From: Microbispora amethystogenes
Lineage (GTDB): Bacteria; Actinomycetota; Actinomycetes; Streptosporangiales; Streptosporangiaceae
Direction of reading: 5' to 3'
Assembly (NCBI RefSeq): GCF_016863015.1
Contig: NZ_BOOB01000009.1
Span: 186,001-250,000 of the forward strand
DNA length: 64,000 nt
Below the pieces are notes generated by a model. It was given only the letters and a program-made list of their open reading frames with translations. It had not been told where the DNA came from and did no database searches. Shown here one piece after another: positions 33,979 through 43,655 of the stretch; within the stretch, counting starts at the first letter, position 1; each line of letters starts with the position of its first letter. Both the position numbers and the translations under genes were made by a program.

Positions 33979-33984
33979 GGAATC

Positions 33985-34632
33985 GTGACATCTGCCGCCG
34001 CGACCTCTCGTCAACGCCGACGCGGGCCCGAGCTCGAGGCCGCGCTGCTGGACGCGGCCTGGGACGAACTGCTCGAGGCCGGCTTCGCGAAGCTGACCAT
34101 GGAGTCCGTGGCCTCCCGCGCCGGCACCGGCATCGCCGTGCTGTACCGCCGCTGGGCCAACAAGAACCAGCTCGTGCTCGCCGCGCTCGAGCACTACCGG
34201 AACACCCACCCGGTCGATCTCCCCGACACCGGCACCCTGCGCGGCGACCTCCTCGCCGCGCTCACCGGCATGGGCGAGGCCCGCGCCGCCTTCTCCGCCA
34301 TCGCCGCGGCCACGGCCTTCTCGGGGCTGCTGGCCGATACCGGGCTCACCCCCGCCCAGGTACGCGAGCGGATCCTGGGGGACCAGCCGCTCTCGCGCGT
34401 CCGGGTCATCTACCAGCGCGCCCACGACCGCGGCGAGATCGACCTGAGACGGATCCCTCCCGCGGTGCTCGCCATGCCGTTCGACCTGGTGCGCCACGAC
34501 CTGCTCATGGACCTCAAGCCCCTGAAGCCCGCACGCGTGACGTCGATCGTCGACGAGATCTTCCTCCCCCTCGTCCACAGCTATCACGACGGGCCGGGGC
34601 CGGCGGGAACCGTCCCACCCGCACCGGCCTGA
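33985..34632 (+). CDS. TetR-family repressor of the divergent exporter
   Basis: About 215 residues. The N-terminal helix-turn-helix (AALLDAAWDELLEAGF, SVASRAGTGIAVLYRRWANK) is standard TetR, with a C-terminal ligand domain resembling TetR_C_11 types. The GTG at 33985 was chosen because it lies just after a good -10 box; the longer frame starts inside the promoter. It probably represses the MFS gene and itself through the CTCTTAT repeats. Confidence 0.93.
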   Translation: MTSAAATSRQRRRGPELEAALLDAAWDELLEAGFAKLTMESVASRAGTGIAVLYRRWANKNQLVLAALEHYRNTHPVDLPDTGTLRGDLLAALTGMGEARAAFSAIAAATAFSGLLADTGLTPAQVRERILGDQPLSRVRVIYQRAHDRGEIDLRRIPPAVLAMPFDLVRHDLLMDLKPLKPARVTSIVDEIFLPLVHSYHDGPGPAGTVPPAPA

Positions 34633-34693
34633 GCGCCGTGGAGCCGATCCGGCGCGCTCCTGTCGCCGCCCGTGGCGTCCTCACAGCTCGTCG

Positions 34694-34699
34694 TATTCT
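34694..34699 (+). promoter_or_regulatory. Probable -10 box TATTCT of the second tetR
   Basis: Seven bases separate TATTCT from the ATG at 34707, consistent with a leaderless or very short leader transcript, although GAGGGG also lies there. Confidence 0.4.
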
Positions 34700-34706
34700 G
34701 AGGGGC

Positions 34707-35378
34707 ATGCCTTCGAAGCGCGGCGCGCAGCCGGCCCGCAGATCGGTCGCGGAGCCGGCGTCCACCGGGTTGCGTGAGCGCATCCTGTCCGCGACGCGCG
34801 ACCTGCTCCGGGAGCGCCGCTTCGAGACCCTCAGCGTCGCCGACATCCTGACCGCCGCCGGGGTCTCCAGGGCGAGCTTCTACTTCTACTTCCCGAGCAG
34901 ACAGGCCGTGCTGGGCGAGCTGGTGCGCGAGGCCGTCACCGGCGGGCGGCGGGCCGCGCGGCCCTGGACCGGCGGGACGGAGGATCCCGTCGCCGCGCTG
35001 CGCGCGGGGGTGCGGGACGGCGCCCGGCTGTGGCGCGACAACGCCGGGGTCCTCACGGCGATCGTGGAGAGCCAGGGCTCCGACGAGGGGCTGCGTGCCC
35101 TCTGGCACGAGCAGATGGGCCTGTTCACGGACGCGGCCGCGGCCCGTATCGAGGCCGACCCGCAGGCCCGCGCACGGCTCGGGGACCTGGACGTGCGCGC
35201 CGTCGCCGCGTCGCTGACCTGGATGGGCGAACGGCTCTACTACCTGGCCGCGGCCGGCGTCCCCCCGTTCGACGACGAGGAGGTCCTCGTCGACGTTCTC
35301 ACCCACGCCTGGACGTCGATGCTCTACGGGCCGCCGGACGCCCCGCCGCCGGCGGTCCGCCACGGCCCCGCGGACTGA
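34707..35378 (+). CDS. TetR-family regulator (EthR-like)
   Basis: About 223 residues. After a basic N-terminal tail, the helix-turn-helix is LRERILSATRDLLRERRF ... ADILTAAGVSRASFYFYFPS, as in EthR-type regulators, with a TetR_C_33-like C-terminus. Its frame is joined to the end of the preceding tetR only by an open reading shadow; they are separate genes. No obvious partner gene; neighbours on both sides belong to other units. Confidence 0.92.
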   Translation: MPSKRGAQPARRSVAEPASTGLRERILSATRDLLRERRFETLSVADILTAAGVSRASFYFYFPSRQAVLGELVREAVTGGRRAARPWTGGTEDPVAALRAGVRDGARLWRDNAGVLTAIVESQGSDEGLRALWHEQMGLFTDAAAARIEADPQARARLGDLDVRAVAASLTWMGERLYYLAAAGVPPFDDEEVLVDVLTHAWTSMLYGPPDAPPPAVRHGPAD

Positions 35379-35398
35379 CCGCCTCCCCGGGACACGCG

Positions 35399-35435
35399 GG
35401 AGCCGGTGCCGCGCCCGAGCGGCGGCACCGGCTCC
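35399..35435. terminator. Bidirectional hairpin between tetR and the ATPase operon
   Basis: Perfect 14-bp stem GGAGCCGGTGCCGC/GCGGCACCGGCTCC between convergent genes. Confidence 0.8.
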
Positions 35436-35447
35436 GCGGGCTTCCGA

Positions 35448-38400
35448 TCAGGACCGGTTGGCCCGGGCCACGACCTCCTCGCTGGTCAGGGGGCCGCTCG
35501 GGTGGTGGCTCAGGCACAGGGGCGTACGGACCTTCGTGAAGGACCCGCCCTCGACCGCCGCGTAGAACTGACCGGACCGCAGCCGCGACACGTCGGGGAC
35601 GTCGCCGCCCTTGGCCCGGGCCAGCTCACGCGCCGCCGTGATCTGCGCGGGCGCGTTGAGCAGGCCGAAGAACTGCGTGGCCGCGTTGCCCGTGATCTGG
35701 TTGTGCAGGCCCTTCGGCGCCTGGGTGGCGAACACCAGCCCGAGGCCGTACTTGCGCGCCTGGGCGGCGAGCGCGAGCGTGCTCTGGGTGCAGGCGGTCG
35801 TCGTCCCGGACGGCGCGAAGGTCTGCGCCTCGTCCATCACGAACAGCCCGCCGAGCGGCCGGTCTCCGGCGGGGTGCCGCTTGATCCAGGAGAACAGCGC
35901 CATCTGCAACTGGTTGACGAAGCTCTGCCGCTGCGCGTCGGAGGTGAGACCGGTGAGGCTGATGACCGACACGCGGGCCCGCTTCCCCGCCGCCGGCGTC
36001 AGCAGGACCTCGGGATCGACCGGCACGCCCTTCCCCGCGAACAGCGGATCGCTGATCATCTCGGCCCGCAGGTGCTGGGCCATCTCGGTCGCGAGCCTGG
36101 CCGCGCCCTCCAGGCGGCTCACGCCGTCCGGCAGGTCGTCGAGCAGGGCGACCAGCCCGTTGAGCGCCGTGCCGCCCTGCCGTCCGTAGTGGACGACGGC
36201 CTCGCGCAGCACCGCCCGGCCCAGGTGTGCCCTGGCCGTCCTCCCGTCGACCTTGGCCCGCGGCACGAGCGCGGCGAGGGCGGCGTCCACCGCCTCGCCG
36301 AACTCGTCGGGGTCGTCGAGCACGCTCGCGAAGTCCGGCAGTGGCTGGAAGCTCAGCGGGCGTCCCTGCTCCTTGCGGGGCGTCCAGACGACCACGTCGG
36401 TGCAGGCCAGGTATTCGGCCGCCCTGTCCGCGTCGCCCTCGCCCCACTCGCCGGGCGGCTCGGGCCACGCGTCGCCGAGCCGCGCCAGGTCGTTGTTCGG
36501 ATCGAGGACGACCGACGAGACCCCCCGCAGGGCGCACTCCTCCACCAGCCGCCGGATCAGGACGGTCTTCCCCGACCCCGAACCGGCGAAGACCGCCACA
36601 TGCTTGCGCAGGGCGTCCAGCGCGATCCGTACCGGCCGGTCGTCCGAGCTCGCCGCCCCGATCGTCAGGTGCGGAGCCGTCTGGGCCTCGTCTGACGACA
36701 GCGGCCTGCGCGGGCGAGGAACGGCCTGCGCCTCCGCGACTGTTGCCGTCGGAGACGCTTCAGGGACCGGCGCAACCACCCTGGCCGCGGTCTCCGCTGA
36801 CGGCGCGTTGACGGCCGGCGTCTCGATCGGCACCACCCCGGGCAAAGGCTGCAGCGGCCAGACCTGGGGATCGGGGCCGGCCGCATGAAGGCGCGTGCCC
36901 TCGGCACGCGCCACGCTCACACCGGTCGGGTCAGGCGCATCGCCGAAGGCGGGGGGCGGAGTCGCGGCCGTCGGTGGCTTGAGGTGCGGCACGGGCTCCG
37001 GCTGCAGCACGCGCCGGACGGGATTGGCGGTGCGCCGGGGCTGGTCCGGCGACCGGGTCGCCCGTGAGGACGCCCTGACTCCCGGATCGGACACCCTGGG
37101 AACGGCGGCGTCGCTCAACGCCTCGGCGAACAGCTTGACCTCGCTCGTCGGTCTCCGGGAGACGAGCCAGGCCTGGAGATCGGGCGGGTTGTCGGCGAGA
37201 AGGTTCCGGAGAGCGGCGAAGATCCTGAGGTCGTGCTCCTCGATCTGGAGCACCCGGCCGCCCGCCTGCTCGAACGCGGCCAGCGCCTCCTGGGTGGCCG
37301 GTCCCTTCGCCCAGCTCTGGTTCCTGAGCACGAACAGCTTCCGCTTGGGAATCTGGTCGTTGAGCCCGGCCGCCATCGACGCGTTCTTCAGACGCGTGAG
37401 CGCGGCGGAATGATGGGTCGCCGAGATGGCCCGGAAGCACCAGTGCGCCTCGTTTTCCGTCGCCTCGTCGAGCGTGCGCCGCAGGCGGGCGTGCAGGGGC
37501 GGCTTGGAACTCGGCGGCGGGTCCTGGCTGAACACCCGTCCCGTCTCACCCTGCTCGGCGATCCACGCCTGCAGCCCGGCCGACAGCAGCCAGGGCATCA
37601 CGGCGTCCTCCGTGACCGGGTCCAGCGCCCCCGCCACGTCCGCCCGCTCCCGCAACTCCGCGAACCGCCTGTCGAGCCCCGTGAGGTCGTCCGGCGGGTC
37701 GATGACCCGCTTGATGATCTCCCGGGACTGCTCGCTGAGGCGCATGAGTTCCGTGACCTGCCCAATGGCCAGACAGGATCGGACGTGCGTGTCGATGCGG
37801 CGCAGTAACTGGCGAGGCGTGTATTGATGCGCTTCTTCGAACGCCTCCGGCTTCACCGGCCACGTCGGATACGGCGGTGTGAATCCCACGGCACCGTACT
37901 GCGCGGTGAATCGCTTCTCGATGAGCTCTCGTCCCGTCCGTGCGTCCGGGATGGTCTTGAGCGGAGTGGTACTTCGGAACCGGTCCTGCACCGTATCGGT
38001 GGCGTGCGTTTCGATAGCCGTCCACGTGATGGGAATGCAGCAGAGAACAGTGACCGTGCGCCGAGTGACTTCGCGCAGAGTCATAAGGCCGCCGGCCACC
38101 TGCTCCAAAGCTTTTTTATGTTCCGGATCCTCAGCGGCGCTGCTCCCCGTCCTTGCCATGGACTGCGCGATGAGGGTGTCGATCTGGTCCACAGCGATAA
38201 GGGAGGGTCCGGTCAGGGCGAGCAACCGGGAGAGGTCCCTGACGATCTCTTGCGGTGACTTGTCCGAGCGGTGAAAACCCCAGCTCGCCCGCTCACCGAT
38301 ATTGCCTTCGCGCGTGGTAGCGAGATAGGCGTCACCGACATCCTGCGCCGCCAAGTCGCAGGATGTCCGCAACACGAGTGCCCGTGCGACGTCCTGAACA

Positions 38401-38912
38401 CTGCGTCCGGTGTCGGGGTCGTAGCGCCGAAGGGCGGCGATGAAGAAGTCCAGATCGCTTCTGGTCACGGGGGTCTCGCCGATTACAGATCGCCGTGTCG
38501 CTTCCGGCACTTCGGCCAGCACGCACAGGCGCCACAACAGTTCCTTGGATTGGCTCCACGCGTCCGGCAGAGGCCGGGAGAGACTGTCGAGCATCGAGAG
38601 CAACGTGCTTTCCCAGAAGGTCCTCGCGTCGAGCAGGTTCACCAGGAAGAAGTAACCATCCTCTTCCTGCACCTTCTGGCGGACCCAGCCGAGAAGGTGC
38701 GTTTTGCCCGCGCCCCGCTGGCCCTGGACCACTACGCCGATCGGGCTCGCTCCCGCGCTCTCCTCCGCCTCGATGAAACCGTCGAGAATCGTCTGCAGGG
38801 TGTGTCGGTGCAGCGCTTCGACATGGAACGGCGATACGCGCCACACGTCCTCCGCTGCGCGGACATAGTCGAATCTCAGCGCGGTGAGGGCCTTGAGCTG
38901 CTGGTCCGTCAT
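35448..38912 (-). CDS. Dual ATPase: AAA module plus HerA/VirD4-like module
   Basis: A 1154-residue cytoplasmic protein with two separate P-loop motors. The N-terminal AAA_16-like module has Walker A GQRGAGKT (64-71) and Walker B LIAVDQID (238-245). A middle region (485-600), not recognised, is followed by a Pro/Ala-rich linker (604-760). The C-terminal HerA/DUF87-like module has Walker A AGSGSGKT (776-783), Walker B LFVMDEAQTFAP (1023-1034) and an ATQAPKGLHNQI sensor segment (1062-1073). All P-loop residues look intact. The ATG overlaps the stop of the winged-helix gene. The 5' third has markedly more A+T than the surrounding genome. I infer a DNA-translocating or sensing component of a defence operon. 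Confidence 0.9.
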   Translation of the reverse strand: MTDQQLKALTALRFDYVRAAEDVWRVSPFHVEALHRHTLQTILDGFIEAEESAGASPIGVVVQGQRGAGKTHLLGWVRQKVQEEDGYFFLVNLLDARTFWESTLLSMLDSLSRPLPDAWSQSKELLWRLCVLAEVPEATRRSVIGETPVTRSDLDFFIAALRRYDPDTGRSVQDVARALVLRTSCDLAAQDVGDAYLATTREGNIGERASWGFHRSDKSPQEIVRDLSRLLALTGPSLIAVDQIDTLIAQSMARTGSSAAEDPEHKKALEQVAGGLMTLREVTRRTVTVLCCIPITWTAIETHATDTVQDRFRSTTPLKTIPDARTGRELIEKRFTAQYGAVGFTPPYPTWPVKPEAFEEAHQYTPRQLLRRIDTHVRSCLAIGQVTELMRLSEQSREIIKRVIDPPDDLTGLDRRFAELRERADVAGALDPVTEDAVMPWLLSAGLQAWIAEQGETGRVFSQDPPPSSKPPLHARLRRTLDEATENEAHWCFRAISATHHSAALTRLKNASMAAGLNDQIPKRKLFVLRNQSWAKGPATQEALAAFEQAGGRVLQIEEHDLRIFAALRNLLADNPPDLQAWLVSRRPTSEVKLFAEALSDAAVPRVSDPGVRASSRATRSPDQPRRTANPVRRVLQPEPVPHLKPPTAATPPPAFGDAPDPTGVSVARAEGTRLHAAGPDPQVWPLQPLPGVVPIETPAVNAPSAETAARVVAPVPEASPTATVAEAQAVPRPRRPLSSDEAQTAPHLTIGAASSDDRPVRIALDALRKHVAVFAGSGSGKTVLIRRLVEECALRGVSSVVLDPNNDLARLGDAWPEPPGEWGEGDADRAAEYLACTDVVVWTPRKEQGRPLSFQPLPDFASVLDDPDEFGEAVDAALAALVPRAKVDGRTARAHLGRAVLREAVVHYGRQGGTALNGLVALLDDLPDGVSRLEGAARLATEMAQHLRAEMISDPLFAGKGVPVDPEVLLTPAAGKRARVSVISLTGLTSDAQRQSFVNQLQMALFSWIKRHPAGDRPLGGLFVMDEAQTFAPSGTTTACTQSTLALAAQARKYGLGLVFATQAPKGLHNQITGNAATQFFGLLNAPAQITAARELARAKGGDVPDVSRLRSGQFYAAVEGGSFTKVRTPLCLSHHPSGPLTSEEVVARANRS

Positions 38913-39649
38913 CGTGCACCAATCATGATCAGGTGCTTGGACTGGTCACCGATGACGACAGAGGCATTCCTGTCATCGTCCGTGAGCGACTTCTGGTTCG
39001 ATTCGGGGACGATGTGCACGTCGGGCTGGGCGATCATCTGGCGGAGCGTGGCGTCGACCTTGTCTCTGGGGGCGTCGCCGAGGAGCGGGCGCAGCCGGGT
39101 CAGACTGACCCAGACGTTCGGCTTGTCGGCGAGCTGCGCGTACTCCTTCCTGATCATCGTCTCGATGTCGTCGAGGGAATAGGCGGAGGCGTTCACAGCC
39201 GGTGCGGGCGTGACCGGGGCCGCCGGTGCGGCGTCCGTACGTCCTACTGGGGTGGATGGCGTCTGCTCGGTGGGGGCCGCACCGGCCGGTTCCCGGCCGA
39301 AGATGTCGGTGGCACGACTGCCGTTCCGCTGCATGTGCCGGTTGAGGCCGGAAACCATCGCTCTTACGACCGCCTCGAGCACTCGTGGCGCGAGAACGAT
39401 GGACATGGGGATGCCCTCCGAGAAAAGCGTGTTTGCCCTCTTCCAACCGTCTTCGGTCAGCGTGTGGGTGAACGACCGCCCCCGCTTTCCGACGGCGATG
39501 AATCCGAGCTGCTGCAGGCGCTCTCGCTCCGGCTTTTTGATCTCGAAACCGTACTGGTCTTCCAGTTCCGGGTTGGTGAACTCGCGGGCCTCGGCCATGA
39601 GCAGCAGGAGGATGGCCGTCTCGCGCTGGGAGAGGGGTTTGTCAGGCAT
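38909..39649 (-). CDS. Winged-helix protein of the nuclease/ATPase operon
   Basis: About 246 residues with no named family known to me. The N-terminal 75 residues look like a winged helix (LSQRETAILLLLMAEAREFT, then a LTEDGWKRA wing). A Pro/Ala/Thr-rich linker (~105-150) separates a second compact domain with WVSLTRLRPLLGDAPRDKVD and a VHIVPESNQ ... HLIMIGAR end, which also reads as a winged helix. Likely a DNA-binding adaptor between nuclease and ATPase. Start chosen at 39649, overlapping the nuclease stop by 8 bases; an ATG 8 codons earlier is possible. ATGA overlap with the ATPase. Confidence 0.78.
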   Translation of the reverse strand: MPDKPLSQRETAILLLLMAEAREFTNPELEDQYGFEIKKPERERLQQLGFIAVGKRGRSFTHTLTEDGWKRANTLFSEGIPMSIVLAPRVLEAVVRAMVSGLNRHMQRNGSRATDIFGREPAGAAPTEQTPSTPVGRTDAAPAAPVTPAPAVNASAYSLDDIETMIRKEYAQLADKPNVWVSLTRLRPLLGDAPRDKVDATLRQMIAQPDVHIVPESNQKSLTDDDRNASVVIGDQSKHLIMIGAR

Positions 39650-40775
39650 GGGGGGACCCTTCGAACGTTCCATTGCGGCGGGTGTGGAGGAAGTGCTCGA
39701 TCTCGGCCAGGACGGTGCCGATGTGGCCGAGGACCTGGTCGTTGGTGAAGCGGCGTACGGCGTAGCCCTCCCGCTGGAGGCGCTGATCGCGGCGCAGGTC
39801 GGTGGCGCGGCGGATCGGGCGGAGGTGTTCGGGCCCGTCGATCTCGACGACGCACCGTTCGGCCCGCCAGAGCAGGTCCACCCGGATGGGGGTGCTGAGC
39901 GGGCCCGACTGGTACGTCTGGTTCCAGGCTCGTCCCGCCGCCCATGCGCAGGACGTCAGAGCGGTCTCCAGACGTTTCTCGGCGGCGCTGCCGGGGTGCG
40001 GCAACCCGGCGATGGGCGGATAGGCGAGCACCGGCCGCGGTTGGTCGTCCGCGGGACTGCGGGAGCCGTCCCGGTGGTCTCCAGGACCGTCGGAAAAACC
40101 GGAGCCGGCCAGTTCCCGGGCGAGGGCCGCCACCTCGTCCGGGATCGGGGCGGTCATGCTCTCGACGCGATCGACCGTCCGCAGGGGCGGCCCGGTGAGC
40201 CAGACGCCGAACCCGCCGTGGTGGGCGAGCCATTCGAGCGCGGCGACCAGCACCTCCTCCCCGTCCGGGGAGAGATTGCCGCGCACCTGGACGAGGATCG
40301 CCGCCTCCGGACGCCGGTAGCCGTCGCGGAGCACCCGGGCCAGCCCGGCGGCGCGGACCTCGGGCGGGAAAGCCCTGGTCCGGCCCGCCGTACGGTCACC
40401 GGCCGTGACCCCACTCGCGCCGGCCCGCTCACACAGGGCCCGTTCGGCGAGGTGGGCGAGGTACGGCGCGAAGTGCCGGGTGGCCGAGGCCGTACGCAGG
40501 GCGAGCGCCCGGACGGCGGGGACGGCCGCGCCGCCGGGCCCGGTGATGCCGCCGGCCTCCGGCAGCCAGGCGGGGAACATCGCCAGCGCCGCGGTCTCCA
40601 GCTCGCCCAGCACGTCGGCCACGAGGTCCGCGGGGGTCCGCGCCGGGCGGGGCCTGTACGCGATCAGCGCGGGCGCGTCCTCGGGGAGAGGTTCGAGCGC
40701 GAGGGCCACCGCCTCGGCGTCGTCGTGCAGCCGCACGACCCGGCCGGTGGGAAGCTCCTTCCAGGACCGCGCCAC
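39642..40775 (-). CDS. DUF559/Vsr-like endonuclease with unknown N-terminal domain
   Basis: About 377 residues. The C-terminal ~110 residues form a PD-(D/E)XK-type (DUF559/Vsr-like) nuclease: Glu266 in GSAAEKRLE, Asp300 in RVDLLW, Glu311 and Asp313 in VVEIDGPEH, then RRDQRLQREGYAVRRFTNDQV with Arg328-Asp330. All catalytic positions are intact. The N-terminal 250 residues are unfamiliar and low in charged motifs. It is the first gene of the three-gene operon, whose order and overlaps imply a complex with the other two proteins. The ATG at 40775 has only a weak upstream AAGG. Confidence 0.85.
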   Translation of the reverse strand: MARSWKELPTGRVVRLHDDAEAVALALEPLPEDAPALIAYRPRPARTPADLVADVLGELETAALAMFPAWLPEAGGITGPGGAAVPAVRALALRTASATRHFAPYLAHLAERALCERAGASGVTAGDRTAGRTRAFPPEVRAAGLARVLRDGYRRPEAAILVQVRGNLSPDGEEVLVAALEWLAHHGGFGVWLTGPPLRTVDRVESMTAPIPDEVAALARELAGSGFSDGPGDHRDGSRSPADDQPRPVLAYPPIAGLPHPGSAAEKRLETALTSCAWAAGRAWNQTYQSGPLSTPIRVDLLWRAERCVVEIDGPEHLRPIRRATDLRRDQRLQREGYAVRRFTNDQVLGHIGTVLAEIEHFLHTRRNGTFEGSPHA

Positions 40776-40895
40776 GCCGTTCCCGCCTGTCGTTGAAGAT
40801 CCAGCAATCTCGACCCGGCAGAGGTTATCCGGCGGCGGCAGGCTCGTGCATGCAATCCGGAATTTCCCGATAAAGGGCGAGGCCGGTACGGCGGA

Positions 40896-41618
40896 TCAGG
40901 CGGTCTCGGATCTGATCAGGCGGAGGAACGCCTTGATGCCCGACAGGACTTCCTGGTTGTCGGTGAGACGGCTGAGAGAGTCCTCGAACTTCCTGCCCAC
41001 CGCGTCGAGGCGGCGGTCGAGTTCGTCGGCGCGCGCCGTGGCCGCGTCCAACCCGGCGCGTGTCTCGGGGACGAGGACGTCGAGGCGTTCGGCCAGTTCG
41101 GTGGTCCGGGCCTCCAGCGCCGCGACGCGCTCGGCCAGCGCGACGGCGTCCTCGCGGGGATAGCGGACCTCCTCCAGCATCGTGGTCATCCGGCCGCGCA
41201 GGTGGGCGAACCACGCGCCGGCGGGCCTGAGGAACGTGGCGAGCAGGTAGAAGACCGCGAAGTAGTAGCCGACCGTCTCACCGGAGAAGTACGTGATCAA
41301 CGCGAGGAGGGCGGCCGACACCAGATGGGCCGCGATGGCGGCCCGGCGCATGCGGACCGCGATGCGGCGGGCCTCGGCCTCCCGTTCCGGTGAGATCGTC
41401 ATCCCGCGCTCGCGGCTGACCCGGATCTCGTGGATCAGCGCGTGGGCCTGGAAGTAGACGTTCCACGGAAGCGTCAGGAGCACGATCAGCCAGATCAGGC
41501 ACAGCGCCCCGAATCCGAGGGAGACGACCACCGGCAACGGGACGTCCACCACGTAGACCAGGACGATCCCGGCGATAGTCGAAATGATCGTCAAAAAGAC
41601 GATTCCGCTTCTGCTCAC
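40896..41618 (-). CDS. Membrane protein with C-terminal coiled coil
   Basis: About 240 residues. Helices near residues 5-25 (IVFLTIISTIAGIVLVYVV), 30-50, 90-115 and 117-135, then a charged heptad-rich coiled coil (~150-225: ALAERVAALEARTTELAERL). The GTG at 41618 follows GGAAGGGC. No recognised family. It lies 120 bases upstream of the nuclease gene on the same strand, so it could be part of that operon, but the gap leaves room for a separate promoter. Confidence 0.75.
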   Translation of the reverse strand: MSRSGIVFLTIISTIAGIVLVYVVDVPLPVVVSLGFGALCLIWLIVLLTLPWNVYFQAHALIHEIRVSRERGMTISPEREAEARRIAVRMRRAAIAAHLVSAALLALITYFSGETVGYYFAVFYLLATFLRPAGAWFAHLRGRMTTMLEEVRYPREDAVALAERVAALEARTTELAERLDVLVPETRAGLDAATARADELDRRLDAVGRKFEDSLSRLTDNQEVLSGIKAFLRLIRSETA

Positions 41619-41721
41619 AATTGCCCTTCCTTCGGTGTTCGGGCGCCAGTGTCGCACCCGGACCGCGGCACGGGCATGAGCATGATCACTCGGATCGTCT
41701 GAGTAGGACGGCTCAATGAGG

Positions 41722-41755
41722 AGGGGGTGGCCCGGAATACCTCGGGCCACCCCCT
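41722..41755. terminator. Hairpin terminator after the 5'-nucleotidase
   Basis: Perfect 13-bp stem AGGGGGTGGCCCG/CGGGCCACCCCCT with an 8-base loop, just beyond the nucleotidase stop on the minus strand. Confidence 0.85.
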
Positions 41756-41770
41756 GACGGGAAGGAGGGA

Positions 41771-43534
<1,764 letters not shown>

Positions 43535-43642
43535 GACGCGTGACGATAACGCCGCGCAATTACCAGCTGGTCACGAAGTTCTTAACCGGACATGTCGCTA
43601 CAAGGTGGCACGCTTGTCACTCAGGCCGTGCCGTGGCCGGGG

Positions 43643-43648
43643 TAGGAC
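43643..43648 (+). promoter_or_regulatory. Possible -10 box TAGGAC
   Basis: Lies 7 bases before the GTG chosen for the 3'-phosphoesterase gene, suggesting a leaderless transcript. No matching -35 is obvious. Confidence 0.35.
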
Positions 43649-43655
43649 CGATGAG

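Noticed and set aside
33933..35378. A single 481-residue double-TetR protein
   Set aside because: The frame upstream of 34707 is a shadow of the first tetR; each regulator has its own promoter-like box and complete domains.
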